NCBI RefSeq assembly: GCF_033807715.1
Contig: NC_084591.1
Location: 49,653,415 to 49,717,414, forward strand
Length of the DNA: 64,000 bases
DNA from: Cololabis saira
Taxonomy: Eukaryota; Chordata; Actinopteri; Beloniformes; Belonidae
Direction: 5' to 3'
The notes under the pieces were generated by a model. That model was not told the origin of the DNA and ran no database searches. It saw nothing but the letters and a program-made list of their open reading frames with translations. The stretch's first letter is position 1, and each line of letters starts with the position of its first letter. The position numbers were made by a program, and so were the translations under genes. Positions 49,249-59,499 of the stretch are shown in pieces.

Positions 49249-50037
49249 CTCTGCGTGCTTCCTCCGGGCTGGTTAACTGTGTCCGGGGGTTTCCAGCTGA
49301 CCATACAGCCGGGTCTCCGTCTCCGTGTCTCCGGCTCCTCCGCCTGTTGCAATGCGGCAGCGGCAGCGGCAGCGGCGGTGTGAGCGAGAGAGAGCCGGCC
49401 GTTAAAGCCCAGAGCCCCGCGGCCGCGGCGGCAGCAGCGGCGGGGACGCGCTTCGTCCTGCGGCTCGGTCTGCGGCTGCGCGGGCAGCCCTGGCTTCGTC
49501 CCTTCGACGGAGCCTCTCACACCTGAGAGAGGCGGGAAAAGTGAGTCTCCGCGACGCCGCGGAGCCGAGCGGAGGGAGCGGGGGAGCCGCTGCCGGAGGA
49601 GCGTGTTTGTTTGGGGGGAACAGTTTCAAATGAAGCGCGCTGTTCTCCTCTGGTTCTCCTCGTCTCAGCTCCTCTTAGTTCAACAGAAACAGTTTCGCTC
49701 TGTTAGTTTCTCTCGTCCCGCTCTCTGTCTACTCTGCTGGCATGGACCTGCTGCCTCCCCCCTTGTTTTTTCTTTAATAAAATAATAATACTAATAAGCA
49801 GCCCGGTGTGGAGCAGGTCTGCCCTGCTCTCGCCTCTTTCTCCCTGCTTTGTCTTTGTCCTGCTCCGGCTACCAGCGTCCCTCCTCCTCCTCCGCCTCTG
49901 CTGCATTAACAGAGCAGAGCAGGGCTGGAGCCGGAGCCGCGTCCCAGCGGGGGGACGGGAGGGAAGGGTCCCGGCGGGGGAGCGCTCTGGTCCCGCGGGG
50001 GAGCAGCGAGGCTCAGCCAACCCGGGTTGGCTGGCTC

Positions 50038-50171
50038 AAGGCTGATTCATGGTTCTGCGTTAAATCGACGGCGTAGGGTACGCGGCGACGCACACCGTAC
50101 GGTGTGCGTCTCCGCGTTACCCTACGCCGTAGACTCTGCGTCGGTGTGACGCGGAACCATGAATCAGCCTT
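50038..50171. mobile_element. palindromic MITE in the znf423 upstream CpG island
   Basis: AAGGCTGATTCATGGTTCTG and GCGGAACCATGAATCAGCCT are mirror ends; the centre is CGCACACCGTACGGTGTGCG, a perfect 20-bp palindrome. It is about 0.8 kb upstream of the start codon. Confidence 0.88.
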
Positions 50172-50479
50172 GCGGCGGGGAGGAGGGAGAGAGAGGGAGG
50201 GAGAGGGAGGCAGGGTCCGCACTGGAACTGCAACAGCGCCGAGCCGTGGACAAACGCCGCAACTACACCCGGAGAAGACCAAGTAAACGGGGATTCATGC
50301 TCGGACACAAATGTAGCGCTAAATACTTTTTTTAAATTTTTTTTTATTTGTTATTGAAATATACAAAACAACAGGTATACAGTAACAAACAGCACATTGT
50401 TAAAAAAAAGACAAAACATATCACAATTTTAAAAAAGATACAAAGAAACATTCTATTCAAAATACAGATGTGAATAAAC

Positions 50480-51259
50480 ATGTAGATATGAAGAAGGAAG
50501 GAAGGAAGAAAAGAAGGAAGGAAGGGAGGAAGAAAAGAAGGAAGGAAGGGAGGAAGAAAAGAAGGAAGAAAGAAAGAAAAGAAGGAAGGAATGAAGAAAG
50601 AATAGAAGGAAGGAAGGGAGAACAGAAGGAAGGAAGGAAAGAAGGGAGGATGGGAAAAAAGAAGGAAGGGAGAAAAGAAGGAAGGAAGGAAGGAAGGAAG
50701 GAAGGAAGGAAGGAAGGAAGGAAGGAAGGAAGGAAGGAAGGAAGGAAGGAAGGAAGGAAGGGAAAGAAGAAGGAAGGAAGGAAGGAATGGAGAAAAGAAG
50801 GAAGAAAGAAAGAAAAGAAGGAAGGAAGGAAGGAAGGAAGGAAGGAAGGAAGGAAGGAAGGAAGGAAGGAAGGAAGGAAGGAAGGAAGGAAGGAAGGAAG
50901 GAAGGAAGGAAGGAAGGGAAAAAGAAGGAAGGAAGGAAGGAAAGGAGTCAAGAAGGAAGGAAGGAAGGAAGGAAGGAAGGAAGGAAGGAAGGAAGGAAGG
51001 AAGGAAGGAAGGAAGGAAGGAAGGAAGGAAGGAAGGAAGGAAGGAAGGAAGGAAGGAAGGAAGGAAAGGAGTCAAGAAGGAAGGAAGGAAGGAAGGAAGG
51101 AAGGAAGGAAGGAAGGAAGGAAGGAAGGAAGGAAGGAAGGAAGGAAGGAAGGAAGGAAGGAAGGAAGGAAGGAAGGAAGGGAGAAAAGAGGGAGGGAGAA
51201 GGAAGGAGAGAGCAGGAGGAAAGAAAGAACAGGAGAATTAAAGACAGTACAAGGGTTAA
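50480..51259 (-). mobile_element. piggyBac-like MITE with (GGAA)n, copy 3, one terminus missing
   Basis: The right end AAAGACAGTACAAGGGTTAA (TTAA 51256-51259) and the preceding GAGAGCAGGAGGAAAGAAAG match the right end of copy 4. The left terminus is absent: (GGAA)n starts abruptly after CATGTAGATATGAA near 50484. The tract is about 700 bp, with long perfect GGAA runs. Confidence 0.8.
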
Positions 51260-52620
51260 TATATGTAGATATATAGATGTATACTATGGGTATAGATTGT
51301 TGTATGTAGGTATGTATAAGGATATATTGAGTTATATTATACATACAGTATTTGTGTATCTATATCTCTATGAATATAAACTGATTTATAGTTATATTTA
51401 GATATGTCAATATATAGATTTATAGTAATTTTTATGTATATAATTGGAGGTAAATACATGAACCAGCAAAATACCCGTACAAGTTGTGGCAAACTAATGA
51501 CGTGTGGCCTTGTGGAAGTTTGAATAAACATGTCTACATTTAAAAGTTTAAGTTTACCAATAAAACTGCAAGTGAGAGAGTTTCATGGTTTCTGGTGGTT
51601 GAACACAATCTCATCTCCAAACTTTAGATTCGTAAAGGACTAAATATTTTAAGGAGGTGACGGGTTTGAACTGCAAACCGCTCCGCTGCAGTGGCTGTTG
51701 AAATGTGCAAAATGTTGTTTAAACTATAGTCTTGCTGAAATAAGTAATATCTTCCCTGGAAGGAAGAAAGAAATAATAATGCTGCATTCTGACTTAAAAT
51801 TTGCATATAAAGTTTAGTGGTCAATCTACTCACTGACAGTGACCTGCCCCCCCCTTAAAAAACATTGTTTTCTTATTTGTTAGACTTCAGGACAACTTAA
51901 TCTTAAATGTCCTCAGACACAGCAGGCAGCACATTTCTGACGTTTGTGCTTGGAAGAGATTTATGTTGCATTTGTGGATTTAGCAGCAAGCCGTGTATAC
52001 TGCCAAATACTTTCAAAGCCTATGGAGTGATTTCCTTTTTTTTGCATTTCGGGTCTGAGGACTGGAATGGGATCGATTAATGACATTTTCAAATTCTTTG
52101 CAAAGTTTGATTTTGCTTGTTCACAGTGATCCTATGCAATCTTACATTGAAGGCTAAAGCCCTCCCTCATCTAAAGAACTACTCAGTCATATTACTGATC
52201 GCTTGGAACTCAATCTACTTGGAAATGTTTCTATTTTGTAAGGTTTTATTATTTGCTCACAACATATTCAAACTGGTATGTTTTTTTTTTCTTAATTAAG
52301 CATTTTAATGTTATCTATTTTCTCTTATACACTCAACATGTATTTGTTTGTTGAACTAAACTGCATTGTTTTCTATACATTGTGCACAGTCCCATTTTAT
52401 GGGAATGATGTTTCATTAAAAAGGAAACTATTGTAATTGACTTGAAATCCTTTAAAAGATTAAAGATGACAATAACAAACGGCGATCACATGTTTCAGGG
52501 AGTCTGCCCAGGATGTGCTCTTCTGCCCTTTGACAGCAGGGATAGGTTCAAACGGACTCTGGAGGGATGTTTGGAGAAAAATACAGATCAGATTTTTGGA
52601 AGACTGAAGAGAGATCTCAA
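51260..52620. other. upstream region, nothing recognised
   Basis: AT-rich stretch to 51430, then single-copy-looking sequence. No exon recognised on either strand. Confidence 0.4.
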
Positions 52621-52866
52621 GACAGGCCAATTCAATTTAAATTCAAAAAAATACTTTATTAATCCCCAAAAGGGAGATTCATTGATAATCATTATCATCT
52701 CTCAACACAAAGGGGGAAAACAGACACTCAAGCACATTGAGTCCATACTCGTCGTGTGAAATGTGCTTTATAAATACATTTGCCTTGCCTTGCCTTGCCG
52801 TGCCTTGCCGTGCCTTGCCGTGCCTTGCCGTGCCTTGCCGTGCCTTGCCTTGCCTTGCCGTGCCTC
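52621..52866. repeat. LINE-tail remnant and 10-bp (TGCCTTGCCG)n minisatellite
   Basis: ATACTTTATTAATCCCCAAA at 52650-52670 is a reversed non-LTR tail phrase. GTGCTTTATAAATACATTTG is then followed by TGCCTTGCCG repeats at 52781-52866, apparently grown from the CTTGCCTTGCC tail of an L2-like element. Confidence 0.65.
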
Positions 52867-53495
52867 AAGGAGTTAAAAGTGAGCAGGTAAAGCAGCGTCT
52901 GGACCTGCAATGAGGCTCCAGGTCCTGCAGGCCCGTCCTGACCAGCGGTGGGATCCTAAGGCACTTCCTCAACCTCCACCTGAGCAAGAATAAGTTTCAA
53001 TTGCTATATACATCCTTCTTTGTCCCAGTACTAAAAGAAAAAGACAACAGAAAAACAGCAGGCATTGAACCATGGACCTGTTGCCCAAATATCTTACATT
53101 ATGAAAGTGCTGGAGAGACTGTTTTTGTCAAAGAAACACTGATGAGAGCCCACTGAAGTTGGTTTTGAATTGAATTTTGCTTAGAATTGTCAAATTGGTT
53201 TAATTCACTGTACGAATTGTTACAGATTACTTTTGTAATACTGTATTTGACCTGGTCTTTGTACGTTTTGACCGTATAGAAATGTAATTCTTGCCATTGT
53301 AAGAATGAAATGAACCTGCTGTACTCTCCTGCCCTTACTTTTTAACAACTTGTGCTTTTTATTATTTTACCTCTTTTCTTATCATTTTATTTCATTTTAT
53401 TTGTTATTTACTGTTTAATTGTGTCTTGCCACTTTTAATGTTGATGTAAAGCACTTTGAATGACCTTGTGTTGAATTGTGCTACACAAATAAACT
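52867..53495 (+). pseudogene. L2-like LINE relic: reverse transcriptase scrap and 3' tail
   Basis: Positions 53070-53130 read GPVAQISYIMKVLERLF, matching the RPVALTS..MK..ERL motif of L2-like reverse transcriptases, then break. The 3' tail (53335-53495: CTTGTGCTTTTTATTATTTT ... CTACACAAATAAACTTGCCT) matches the tail at 25633-25770. The catalytic core between is deleted. Confidence 0.7.
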
Positions 53496-53607
53496 TGCCT
53501 CCTGTCAGGGGGTTGGAGTTGAACCTGAATCTGCTTCCACATGCCCACTGTCACCCGGATATAACGGCTACTACACTGAGGATCATGTTCTTTGATTTCT
53601 TATTCAT

Positions 53608-55172
53608 TTAACCCTTGTGCTGTCTTCGGGTCAAGGAAGGAGGAAGGGAGAAAAGAAGGAAGGAAGGAAGAAAAGAAGGAAGAAAGGAAGAAAGAAAAGA
53701 AGGAAGGAAGGAAGGAAGAAAAGAAGGAAGGAAGGGAGAAAGAAAAGAAGGAAGGAAGGAAAGAAGGAAGGAAGGAAGGAAGGAAGGAAGGAAGGAAGGA
53801 AAGAAGGAAGGAAGGAAGGAAGGAAGGAAGGAAGGAAGGAAGGAAGGAAGGAAGGAAAGAAGGAAGGAAGGAAGGAAGGAAGGAAGGAAGGAAGGAAGGA
53901 AGGAAGGAAGGAAGGAAGGAAAGAAGGAAGGAAGGAAGGAAGGAAGGAAGGAAGGAAGGAAGGAAGGAAGGAAGGAAGGAAGGAAGGAAGGAAGGAAGGA
54001 AGGAAGGGAGAAAAGAGGAAGGAAGGAAGGGAAAAAAGAAGGAAGGAAGGAAGGAAGGAAGGAAGGAAGGAAGGAAGGAAGGAAGGAAGGAAGGAAGGAA
54101 GGAAGGAAGGAAGGAAGGAAGGAAGGAAGGAAGGAAGGAAGGAAGGAAGGGAAAAAAAGAAGGAAGGAAGGAAAGAAGGAAGGAAGGGAGAAAAGAAGGA
54201 AAGAAGGAAAGAAGGAAGGAAGGAAGGATGGAAGGAAGGAAGGAAGGAAGGAAGGAAGGAAGGAAGGAAGGAAGGAAGGAAGGAAGGAAGGAAGGGAGAA
54301 AAGAAGGAAGGAAGGAAGGGAGAAAAGAAGGAAGGAAGAAAGAAGGAAGGGAGGAAGGAAGGAAGGAAGGAAAGAAGGAAGGAAGGAAGGAAGGAAGGAA
54401 GGAAGGAAGGAAGGAAGGAAGGGAGAAAAGAAGGAAGGAAAGAAAGAAGGAAGGAAGGGAGAAAAGAAGGAAGGAAGGAAAGAAAGAAGGAAGGAAGGGA
54501 GAAAAGAAGGAAGGAAGGAAAGAAGGAAGGAAGGAAAGAAGGAAGGAAGGAAGGGAGAAAAGAAGGAAGGAAGGAAGGAAGGAAAGAAGGAAGGGAAGAA
54601 GTGAGGAAGAAAGGAAGGAAGGAAGAAAGAAAAGAAGGAAGGAAGGAAAGAAGGAAGGAAGGAAAGAAGGAAGGAAGGAAGGGAGGAAAGAAGGAAGGAA
54701 GTAAAGAAGGAAGGAAAGAAGGGAGGAAGAAAGGAAGGAAGGAAGGAAGAAAGAAAAGAAGGAAGGAAGGAAGGAAGGAAGGAAGGAAGGAAGGAAGGAA
54801 GGAAGGAAGGAAGAAAGAAGGAAGGAAGGGAGAAAAGAAGGAAGGAAGTAAAGAAGGAAGGGAAGAAGTGAGGAAGAAAGGAAGGAAGGAAGGAAGAAAG
54901 AAGGAAGGAAGGGAGGAAGGAAGGGAGAAAAGAAGGAAGAAGGAAGGGAGGAAGGAAGGAAGGAAGGAAGGAAGGAAGGAAGGAAGGAAGGAAGGAAGGA
55001 AGGAAGGAAGGAAGGAAGGAAGGAAGGAAGGAAGGAAGGAAGGAAGGAAGGAAGGAAGGAAGGAAGGAAGGAAGGAAGGAAGGAAAGAGGAAGGGAGAAG
55101 GAAGGAGAGAGCAGGAGGAAAGAAGGACAGGAGAATGAGGTGATTTTGACCCAAAGACAGTACCAGGGTTAA
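53608..55172 (-). mobile_element. piggyBac-like MITE with about 1.45 kb of (GGAA)n, copy 4, complete
   Basis: TTAA at 53608-53611 is followed by CCCTTGTGCTGTCTTCGGGT. The right end is GACCCAAAGACAGTACCAGG then GTTAA, with TTAA at 55169-55172. Subterminal GAGAGCAGGAGGAAAGAAGG mirrors copy 2. The interior is GGAA repeat with interspersed AAAGAAGG and GGGAGAAAAG. The 329- to 508-codon frames (KEGRKEGR or LPSFLPSF) are artefacts of this tract. Confidence 0.92.
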
Positions 55173-55569
55173 ACAGTTCAGTCAGGAAAACAGTGGTGTT
55201 TCCAGCCGGTGGTCTGACAGAGCCCAGTGTGTGAGACTGTTATCAAGGGTTGACCGTCCCAACAGAAGCTCCTTCCCTGTGTCTCTTAACGCTGCACACC
55301 CCAGTACAAGTCAAGATTCCCGTTGTCCCTACAAACACTCACATGAAGTTGTTTGGTGTGTTAGTGTGAGGCCGGACCATGACGTCAAGGAACTGGAGGA
55401 CTGCATGACAACCATCATCTCAAATGAAACAAAGGAGATTTTAAGGAGGACCATGAATAAGCTGCATCCTGTTTCCATCCGGGGAGAGCAGGCAGAGGTT
55501 GGAGATACAACACTGAGGCTGTCAACGATTAGACACAAAGCTTTTCTACCTGATGAAGCGTAGCTCATT
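55173..55569 (+). other. unassigned sequence with a 110-codon frame
   Basis: The plus frame 55231-55563 (MRLLSRVDRPNRSSFPVSLN onward, containing DVKELEDCMTTIISNETKEI) has no domain I can name and is bracketed by repeats. It may be part of an unrecognised retroelement or chance. No splice signals or neighbours support a gene. Confidence 0.25.
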
Positions 55570-55978
55570 CTATGGAAGAGCATTAGGGCCATGCAGGAGA
55601 AAAAATATTTGAGAGGGGAAGATTTTTTTTATTGTGCACTTCGAGGAAAAAGTCGAAATATCGAGAAAAAAGTCAAAATGTCAAGAATAATGTTGAAATA
55701 CAATTTCAGGAAAAAGTCGAAATATACAGAAAAAAGTCGAAATGTTGAGAATAATGTTGAAATACAATTTCAAGAATAAAGTCGAAATTTCGCTTTTTTC
55801 TCAAAATTGTATTTCAACATTAATCTCGACATTTCAACTTTTTTCTCGACATTTTGACTTTTTTCTCGACATTTCGACTTTTTTCTCAACATTTCCACTT
55901 GTGCATATTGAAAAAAAAATCTTCCTCTAAAATATTATTTGTATTTTTCTCCTGTCTGGCCCTAATACTCTTCCATAG
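55570..55978. mobile_element. palindromic element with AAAAGTCGAAAT repeats
   Basis: The left end CTATGGAAGAGCATTAGGGC mirrors the right end GCCCTAATACTCTTCCATAG. Inside, GAAAAAAGTCGAAAT units on the left face ATTTCGACTTTTTTCTC units on the right, so nearly the whole 409 bp can fold back. A right-half copy is at 56437-56587, and the tip recurs at 61043. Confidence 0.8.
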
Positions 55979-56204
55979 TATTTCACATGTAAAGACATGG
56001 ACTGTAAAAAACCCACACAGGGTATGCACAAACTGTGTAGTTGTACTTGGGGATATAACATTTAGTTATTTATTTTATTTTATTCTATTATTTGTTTTAC
56101 ATTTCTTGTATGTTTTCAGTTCTTTTAGGTACACTTGTACAAAGTTAGAGATTTTGTAGGATCATAGTCAGACGTCTGACAGGTGGTAACGACCATAAAT
56201 TTCA
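55979..56204 (+). repeat. segment duplicated at 61057-61980 (empty-site copy)
   Basis: TATTTCACATGTAAAGACAT through GGTAACGACCATAAATTTC is repeated near-identically at 61057-61081 plus 61779-61979. Here the segment is uninterrupted. Confidence 0.88.
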
Positions 56205-56323
<119 letters not shown>

Positions 56324-56436
56324 GTTGCATCCTTGGAGTGGAACGTTTAGTTTCTGAACTTATGCAGCTGCATATGTGTGATATGTGTTTCAAATCAATA
56401 TCGTAAAGCCAATTCTTGTATTCTGAACCTTGTTGT

Positions 56437-56587
56437 TCAACTTTATTCACAAAATTTTGACTTTTTTCTCAACATTTTGACTTTTTTCTTGACATTTCGA
56501 CTTTTGTGCATAATGAAAAAAAAAATCTTCCTCCTCTAAAATATTATTTTTATTTTTCTCCAGCCTGGCCCCGATACTCTTCCGTAT
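56437..56587. mobile_element. right half of the palindromic AAAAGTCGAAAT element
   Basis: TTTTGACTTTTTTCTCAACA, GACATTTCGACTTTTGTGCA and CTGGCCCCGATACTCTTCCG match the right arm of the 55570-55978 element. Confidence 0.75.
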
Positions 56588-56816
56588 CATTCAGTGTTTG
56601 TTGCAGAACACATACCTTCTATAAGTCAGTGGTGGAAAGTAGAATTGGAACCTGCAGTCATATTGTGGGGGTTAGGGTTAGTGCCTTCAGTCAGACACTT
56701 TGTTATATTCCGCCCAATAAAGAACTGGTACAGGTGATTCTGCCAGCCCAAAACTAAACTCTTTTACAACGCATCTTTAACCTGACTACTTTCTCTTGTT
56801 ATTATTTCTTTGTCGG

Positions 56817-57172
56817 TGGGGCGGCAGTATCTCAGGTGGTAGAGCGGGTCGTCCAATGATCGGATGGTCGGTGGTTGGAATCCCGCTCTGTCCCAGTTGC
56901 TGTCGTAGTGTCCTTGGGCAAGACACCTTACCCACCTGCCCCGTGTGAATGTGTTTGAATGTTGGTGGTGGTCGGAGGGGCCGTTTGGTGCAATATGGCA
57001 GCCACGCTTCTGTCAGTCTGCAGGGCAGCTGTGGCTACAAACGTAGCAGATGTGGCTACAAACGTAGCTACCACCACTGGTGAGAATGTGTATGAATGAA
57101 TAATGGTCTCTGTAAAGCTCTGGGTGCCTAGAAGGACGCTATATAAAAAACCTAGTCATTGTTATTATAATG
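56817..57172 (+). mobile_element. tRNA-derived SINE
   Basis: Head GGGGCGGCAGTATCTCAGGT plus GGTAGAGCGGG (A box) and GGTTGGAATCC (B box, 56873-56883), then TGTCCTTGGGCAAGACACCT. The 3' part TGTAAAGCTCTGGGTGCCTA and GACGCTATATAAAA is shared with L2-like LINE tails. The reverse copy is at 25771-26146. The tRNA-like head is part of the SINE and not a tRNA gene. Confidence 0.9.
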
Positions 57173-59052
57173 TAAAGCTATTACTACTTATACCAATAAA
57201 TAATCTTGACTGATGGAGATTCCTGTCAGGTACCGCAGTATTTCATCATCTTACAGACAGCATGTGTAGATTCCCTCTGTAATGAATAAATAAATATAAA
57301 TAATAGTCCTTTAATCAGAGGATGTGTGCATGATATTCAAACAATGGATATTTTTCACATTGAAATTGTCACATTTTTGTGAGGCTTTAGGAGTTTTCTT
57401 ATTGGTGCTGGATTAATCCTTGTATGGGGCTTCCCAACAGGATTGGTTTAAGCCTATTCATGTGGGCTCAGCAGAACCTAGCCATACATAATGTACATTT
57501 TCCGCACGCTAGATTGAGACCACATTAAGCATCTTTTGTAATCCAGCTAAACAAGAGTGGCCATAATGTAGCAGTGATGTATTATCAAAGGTTTAGAATC
57601 TGCTGAGACCTTTTTCCTTTAGATATATACATACAGTATACTATGTAATTCAGTGTCCTTCCCCCGGCCTTTGCTCCGGTGTATTGGAGGTGCTGTTCTC
57701 CCTCTGAGAGCCACTTTCACACTTAAGACACAGTTTCAATGCACCATCTGACTCACTGTATAGAAACAATTCAATTAGCCACACATGTGTGCGTGTATGT
57801 CTACATGCTTGTGCGTGACTGTGTCTCCTTTGAAGCTCCTTTCATTCTCGCTAAAGAAAAGAGGGACACGTCTGTGGACAATGTAAAGCAAACAAAGAGG
57901 GGGAAAAATGAAAATCACAGGGTGCTTTGTTCTTGTCTCTCTGACCGCAGCTGAGCTTTTTCATGTTTTCTCCCTCTCTCCGACTCTCCCGTCTCTGGCT
58001 CTGGTTGTCATGGATAGCTGGGCAACGTGGAGCTCCCCGCGCTGACCAGCAGGACTGCAGATTGAGCCCCCCCCCCCCTGTAAGACTGATCCCCTGCTGG
58101 AGTTGGGAAAGGCTGGGCTGGTGGAGGCGGTGGAGGTGGTGGAGGCGGGGAGGGGCTCTTTTCTCTGTGCTCTTCATCCCCCTCCCTCGTCTCCCTCTGC
58201 CTCACCCTCCAACCTTCACCCTTCCCTCCAAATGAAATGAGAGCACACCAGGAGACCCGTGTGTGCTCTTCCATGTGTTTGTGTGTGCACGCATGTAAAG
58301 CTCCCCCCCAGTAGGCTGCCGCTGGCACGGAGGGGCCAAAGCCCCCCGGCCCAGCGGTCGGTCCCCCCTCCAGCCCCGGCGCCCCTCCTCGCTGCTGCCG
58401 GTAAATACAAAGAGAGGGAAAAAAGCCCGCATTACAAGCTCCTTAAGGGTCAAGGACAGGCCCCACTCTGAATAGCTTCTAAGAGTCTTATTGTTGAATC
58501 ACATAGCTCGCGATTACACCCTCTGTCATCTCCACACGGATTTGGCTTTTTTAGACGCACAACAAGGGAACATCAAGTAGCAGCCACTGAATAAGTCCAA
58601 CAACAGACATGCGGTGGGAATTGATAGAGACAGGACATCAATGGAAAAAAAGCAGGGGCAGATGTAGCATCACGGCTCCAGAATAGGGATTTGGCTTAAG
58701 GATGTCATACCTTAACAGCAGTCACTTTTACAGTCACCAGGAACGGGAGACAGAAACATCGGCCGTGAATCATCAGGAATACTTTCTGTAGCCGTTGCTG
58801 TGGTTACACTTACTCCACAAAAACAGCCTTGATCCACTCATTCATTCAGTTTTTGTTCACAGGCTTATTTGTTCATTTCATTGTTGTGATATACATTAAA
58901 CACGAGTCACTTTTTTCCCCTGATAATTAGGTGTCACCACATTACAGTTTGGATAAACTAAAAGAACAACTCTGAATTGACTTTTGATGGCGGCATCATA
59001 TATTCAATGTTAACTTGAATAAGGATTCTAGAGAAAATGAATCATGTAAAGC
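57173..59052. other. upstream region, largely single-copy; candidate regulatory blocks
   Basis: No exon recognised. GC-rich 57960-58400 includes GGTTGTCATGGATAGC (resembling an RFX X-box half) and a C10 run; 58434-58560 looks non-repetitive and AT/GC mixed. Confidence 0.35.
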
Positions 59053-59197
59053 AGTGGTCCCCAACCTTTTCTGAACCGCAGACCGGTTTAATGTCTGACA
59101 ATATTTTCACGGCCCAATCTAAAGGTGTAGTTGATAAAAATAAATAAATAAATAAAATGGCAAGATCGGCATTAAAAACTGTGGTATTTTCTCTATA

Positions 59198-59236
59198 GTA
59201 ATAATAATAATACCAGTAATAATAATAATAATACCA

Positions 59237-59292
<56 letters not shown>
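59198..59292. repeat. (TAA)n microsatellite
   Basis: AATAATAAT run with ACCAGT interruptions, inside the hAT-Charlie-like element. Confidence 0.93.
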
Positions 59293-59294
<2 letters not shown>

Positions 59295-59499
59295 TGATGA
59301 ATAATAAAACATCATTTTCGAAAAAATAAAATGAAATAATGGAAATTGTAAATTACCTTTAACATGAATATTTCTATGAATGTGTTTTTATGTTTGTTTT
59401 CTCATTAACGTTATTTAAAGCCAGGCTTTTATTTTTTGTTATATATTAAGGAGACCGATATTTAGTGCTTTTATTTTGAAGGCGTCTCGCCGAGACATT

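Larger units (their letters stand above)
49155..50340 (-). promoter_or_regulatory. CpG island with znf423 5' UTR and probable promoter
   Basis: GC-rich, CpG-dense sequence (GCGGCCGCGGCGGCAGCAGC and similar) surrounds exon 1 and extends upstream in gene orientation. GCN trinucleotide repeats occur at 49353-49378 and 49425-49445. The transcription start cannot be fixed by eye and no clear TATA box is seen, as usual for CpG-island promoters. The 134-bp palindromic MITE at 50038-50171 sits inside. Confidence 0.65.

Noticed and set aside
49083..49520. 145-codon minus frame over exon 1
   Set aside because: It is out of frame with MSRRKQAKPRSVK, has a GCN-repeat alanine run and continues through the splice donor into intron and hAT sequence; it is a shadow frame.
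49530..49545. Plus-strand splice donor GAAAAGTGAGTCT suggesting a divergent transcript
   Set aside because: A lone GTGAGT in a GC-rich island is not sufficient; no open frame or partner exon was recognised.
50344..51276. 243- and 268-codon frames over the 50.5-51.2 kb GGAA tract
   Set aside because: The same microsatellite artefact as at 53.6 kb.
53592..55154. Plus-strand KEGRKEGR frames (329-508 codons) and minus-strand LPSFLPSF frame (507 codons)
   Set aside because: All frames of a GGAA tetranucleotide repeat are open on both strands; the tract is microsatellite cargo of a MITE.
55231..55563. 110-codon frame as a host gene
   Set aside because: No recognisable domain, single short frame between a MITE and a palindromic element; kept only as unassigned sequence.
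56817..56890. tRNA gene
   Set aside because: The A and B box region belongs to a SINE head with the standard SINE body and LINE-like tail; no full cloverleaf is maintained, and a second copy has the same body.
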